64,000 nt of DNA from Parasulfitobacter algicola (GTDB lineage Bacteria > Pseudomonadota > Alphaproteobacteria > Rhodobacterales > Rhodobacteraceae). A model generated the notes under the pieces. That model searched no databases. It was not told where the DNA came from and saw nothing but the letters and a program-made list of their open reading frames with translations. Shown here one piece after another: positions 63,406 through 64,000 of this stretch (positions are counted from its first letter, which is position 1; each line of letters starts with the position of its first letter). Where the stretch lies: NCBI RefSeq assembly GCF_013315265.1, contig NZ_JABUFE010000008.1:62001-126000 (forward strand). The letters are read 5' to 3'. The translations under genes and the position numbers were made by a program.

Positions 63406-64000
63406 TTATTGAACTTGCGTCATAGCTGCAGGCGACAGTGCGGACAGACCTTTCAGGATATCAATGGCATAGGCCAGTTGATAGTCTTCGTCCCGCAGTT
63501 TGGCGGCCTCTTCGGCGCGGGCGCGTTCTGCTTCGATCTGACGGCGCTGCTCTTCTGTCAGGCTGTCATTGTCCAGACGTCCGCGCAGGTCAGCCTCAGA
63601 CCGGCTGGGGCGCGCATTTTCTTCTTCATCTTCTTCTGTGACAGGTACGGCGCGGGGCTGGTTCACGATGATGTCTGGTGAAATACCAAGCGCTTGGATC
63701 GACCGGCCAGATGGCGTGTAATAACGTGATGTCGTCAAACGCATCGCCCCGTCACCACGCAAGGGCATAACGGTTTGAACCGATCCCTTACCAAAGCTTT
63801 TTGTACCGATCACGATAGCACGTTTATGATCCTGCAACGCGCCTGCAACAATTTCCGATGCTGAAGCAGATCCGCCGTTGATCAAAACAACGATTGGCTT
63901 TCCTTCGATCAGATCGCCAGGTGTCGCGTTGATACGGTCGCCGTCACCCGAATTGCGGCCGCGTGTCGAAACGATTTCGCCTTTTTCAAGAAACGCATCA
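63406..64000 (-). CDS. ctpA: S41-family C-terminal processing peptidase (partial, 5' end outside window)
   Basis: The last about 197 residues of a periplasmic serine protease. The visible part has [19 protein letters not shown] with the catalytic Ser, then [13 protein letters not shown] with the catalytic Lys. A Glu/Arg-rich coiled segment follows ([20 protein letters not shown]), then a short C-terminal helix. The PDZ domain would lie upstream, beyond the edge. CtpA enzymes trim or degrade envelope proteins. Confidence 0.93.
   Translation of the reverse strand, partial: DAFLEKGEIVSTRGRNSGDGDRINATPGDLIEGKPIVVLINGGSASASEIVAGALQDHKRAIVIGTKSFGKGSVQTVMPLRGDGAMRLTTSRYYTPSGRSIQALGISPDIIVNQPRAVPVTEEDEEENARPSRSEADLRGRLDNDSLTEEQRRQIEAERARAEEAAKLRDEDYQLAYAIDILKGLSALSPAAMTQVQ

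Noticed and set aside
1-64000. CRISPR arrays, rRNA genes, transposases
   Set aside because: None seen: no regular spaced repeats, no rRNA-like stretch, no transposase-like protein.

Overview
The window looks like chromosome of a marine alphaproteobacterium of the Rhodobacteraceae (Roseobacter group). Pointers are the families DUF6456, DUF6477, DUF1476, DUF1284 and DUF1638, a split methionine-synthase locus (bmt plus a free corrinoid protein), TAXI-type and dctBD-type TRAP functions, a GTTC-N7-GTTC SOS box of the alphaproteobacterial type, an RNase E with an acidic insert in its S1 domain, and a zwf-pgl-pgi Entner-Doudoroff set. Base composition is moderate, with AT-rich accessory stretches and one clearly GC-richer block (about 17.0-21.8 kb).

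Layout. 0-5 kb: partial ribbon-helix-helix gene, usp-alanine/glycine symporter operon, guaA-ydcF-like pair. 5-11 kb: cobalamin-dependent MttB-family methyltransferase, DUF6477 and DUF6456 genes, MAPEG protein, FAD oxidoreductase, then aroQ overlapping a LuxR-type regulator. 11.0-11.55 kb: a highly structured gene-free stretch with promoter and terminator, probably a non-coding RNA. 11.5-13.3 kb: rpsB-tsf. 13.3-16.9 kb: AT-rich accessory segment with an EamA transporter, an orphan radical SAM protein and a LysM protein; two copies of an about 88-bp repeat lie at its start and middle. 17-21.8 kb: lipA, tusA, ccdA, then an alpha/beta-hydrolase-like gene overlapping a cytochrome P450 gene. 22.5-25.9 kb: TAXI TRAP transporter. 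26-30 kb: gene-poor stretch, tRNA-Asn, metallo-hydrolase, EnvZ-like kinase, Tat-exported serine hydrolase. 30.3-36.2 kb: minus-strand run purC-purS-(alcohol dehydrogenase)-purQ-dctB-dctD. 36.3-41.1 kb: ATPase inhibitor zeta, bmt, an SOS-type radical SAM repair protein, the corrinoid protein, YbjQ-family and DUF1638 genes. 41-44 kb: ftsB and AT-rich accessory genes including a Hint-domain protein. 44-51 kb: rne and zwf-pgl-pgi. 51-54.8 kb: glycosyltransferase/HAD phosphatase pair (probable glucosyl- or mannosylglycerate synthesis) and an AbrB-like membrane protein. 55-64 kb: surE-pcm-nlpD, SDR, bioY, DUF1284-purF, OmpA-like, DUF4864, and the 3' part of a ctpA-type protease.

Most of the window is core metabolism: purine synthesis (guaA, purC, S, Q, F), one-carbon/methionine metabolism (bmt, corrinoid protein, DUF1638, MttB-like), sugar catabolism (zwf, pgl, pgi), translation (rpsB, tsf, tRNA-Asn), RNA decay (rne) and envelope maintenance (nlpD, ftsB, ctpA). 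Observations most worth a second look: an SOS box plus a C-terminal beta-clamp motif on the PA0069-type radical SAM gene; a textbook H-type pseudoknot just before bmt; a DctD-like regulator without the GAFTGA loop; the structured RNA candidate at 11.3-11.5 kb; and an alcohol dehydrogenase inside the pur operon. Nothing seen amounts to a clear, new multi-gene defence or biosynthetic system. All calls come from reading the sequence; no searches or folding programs were run.
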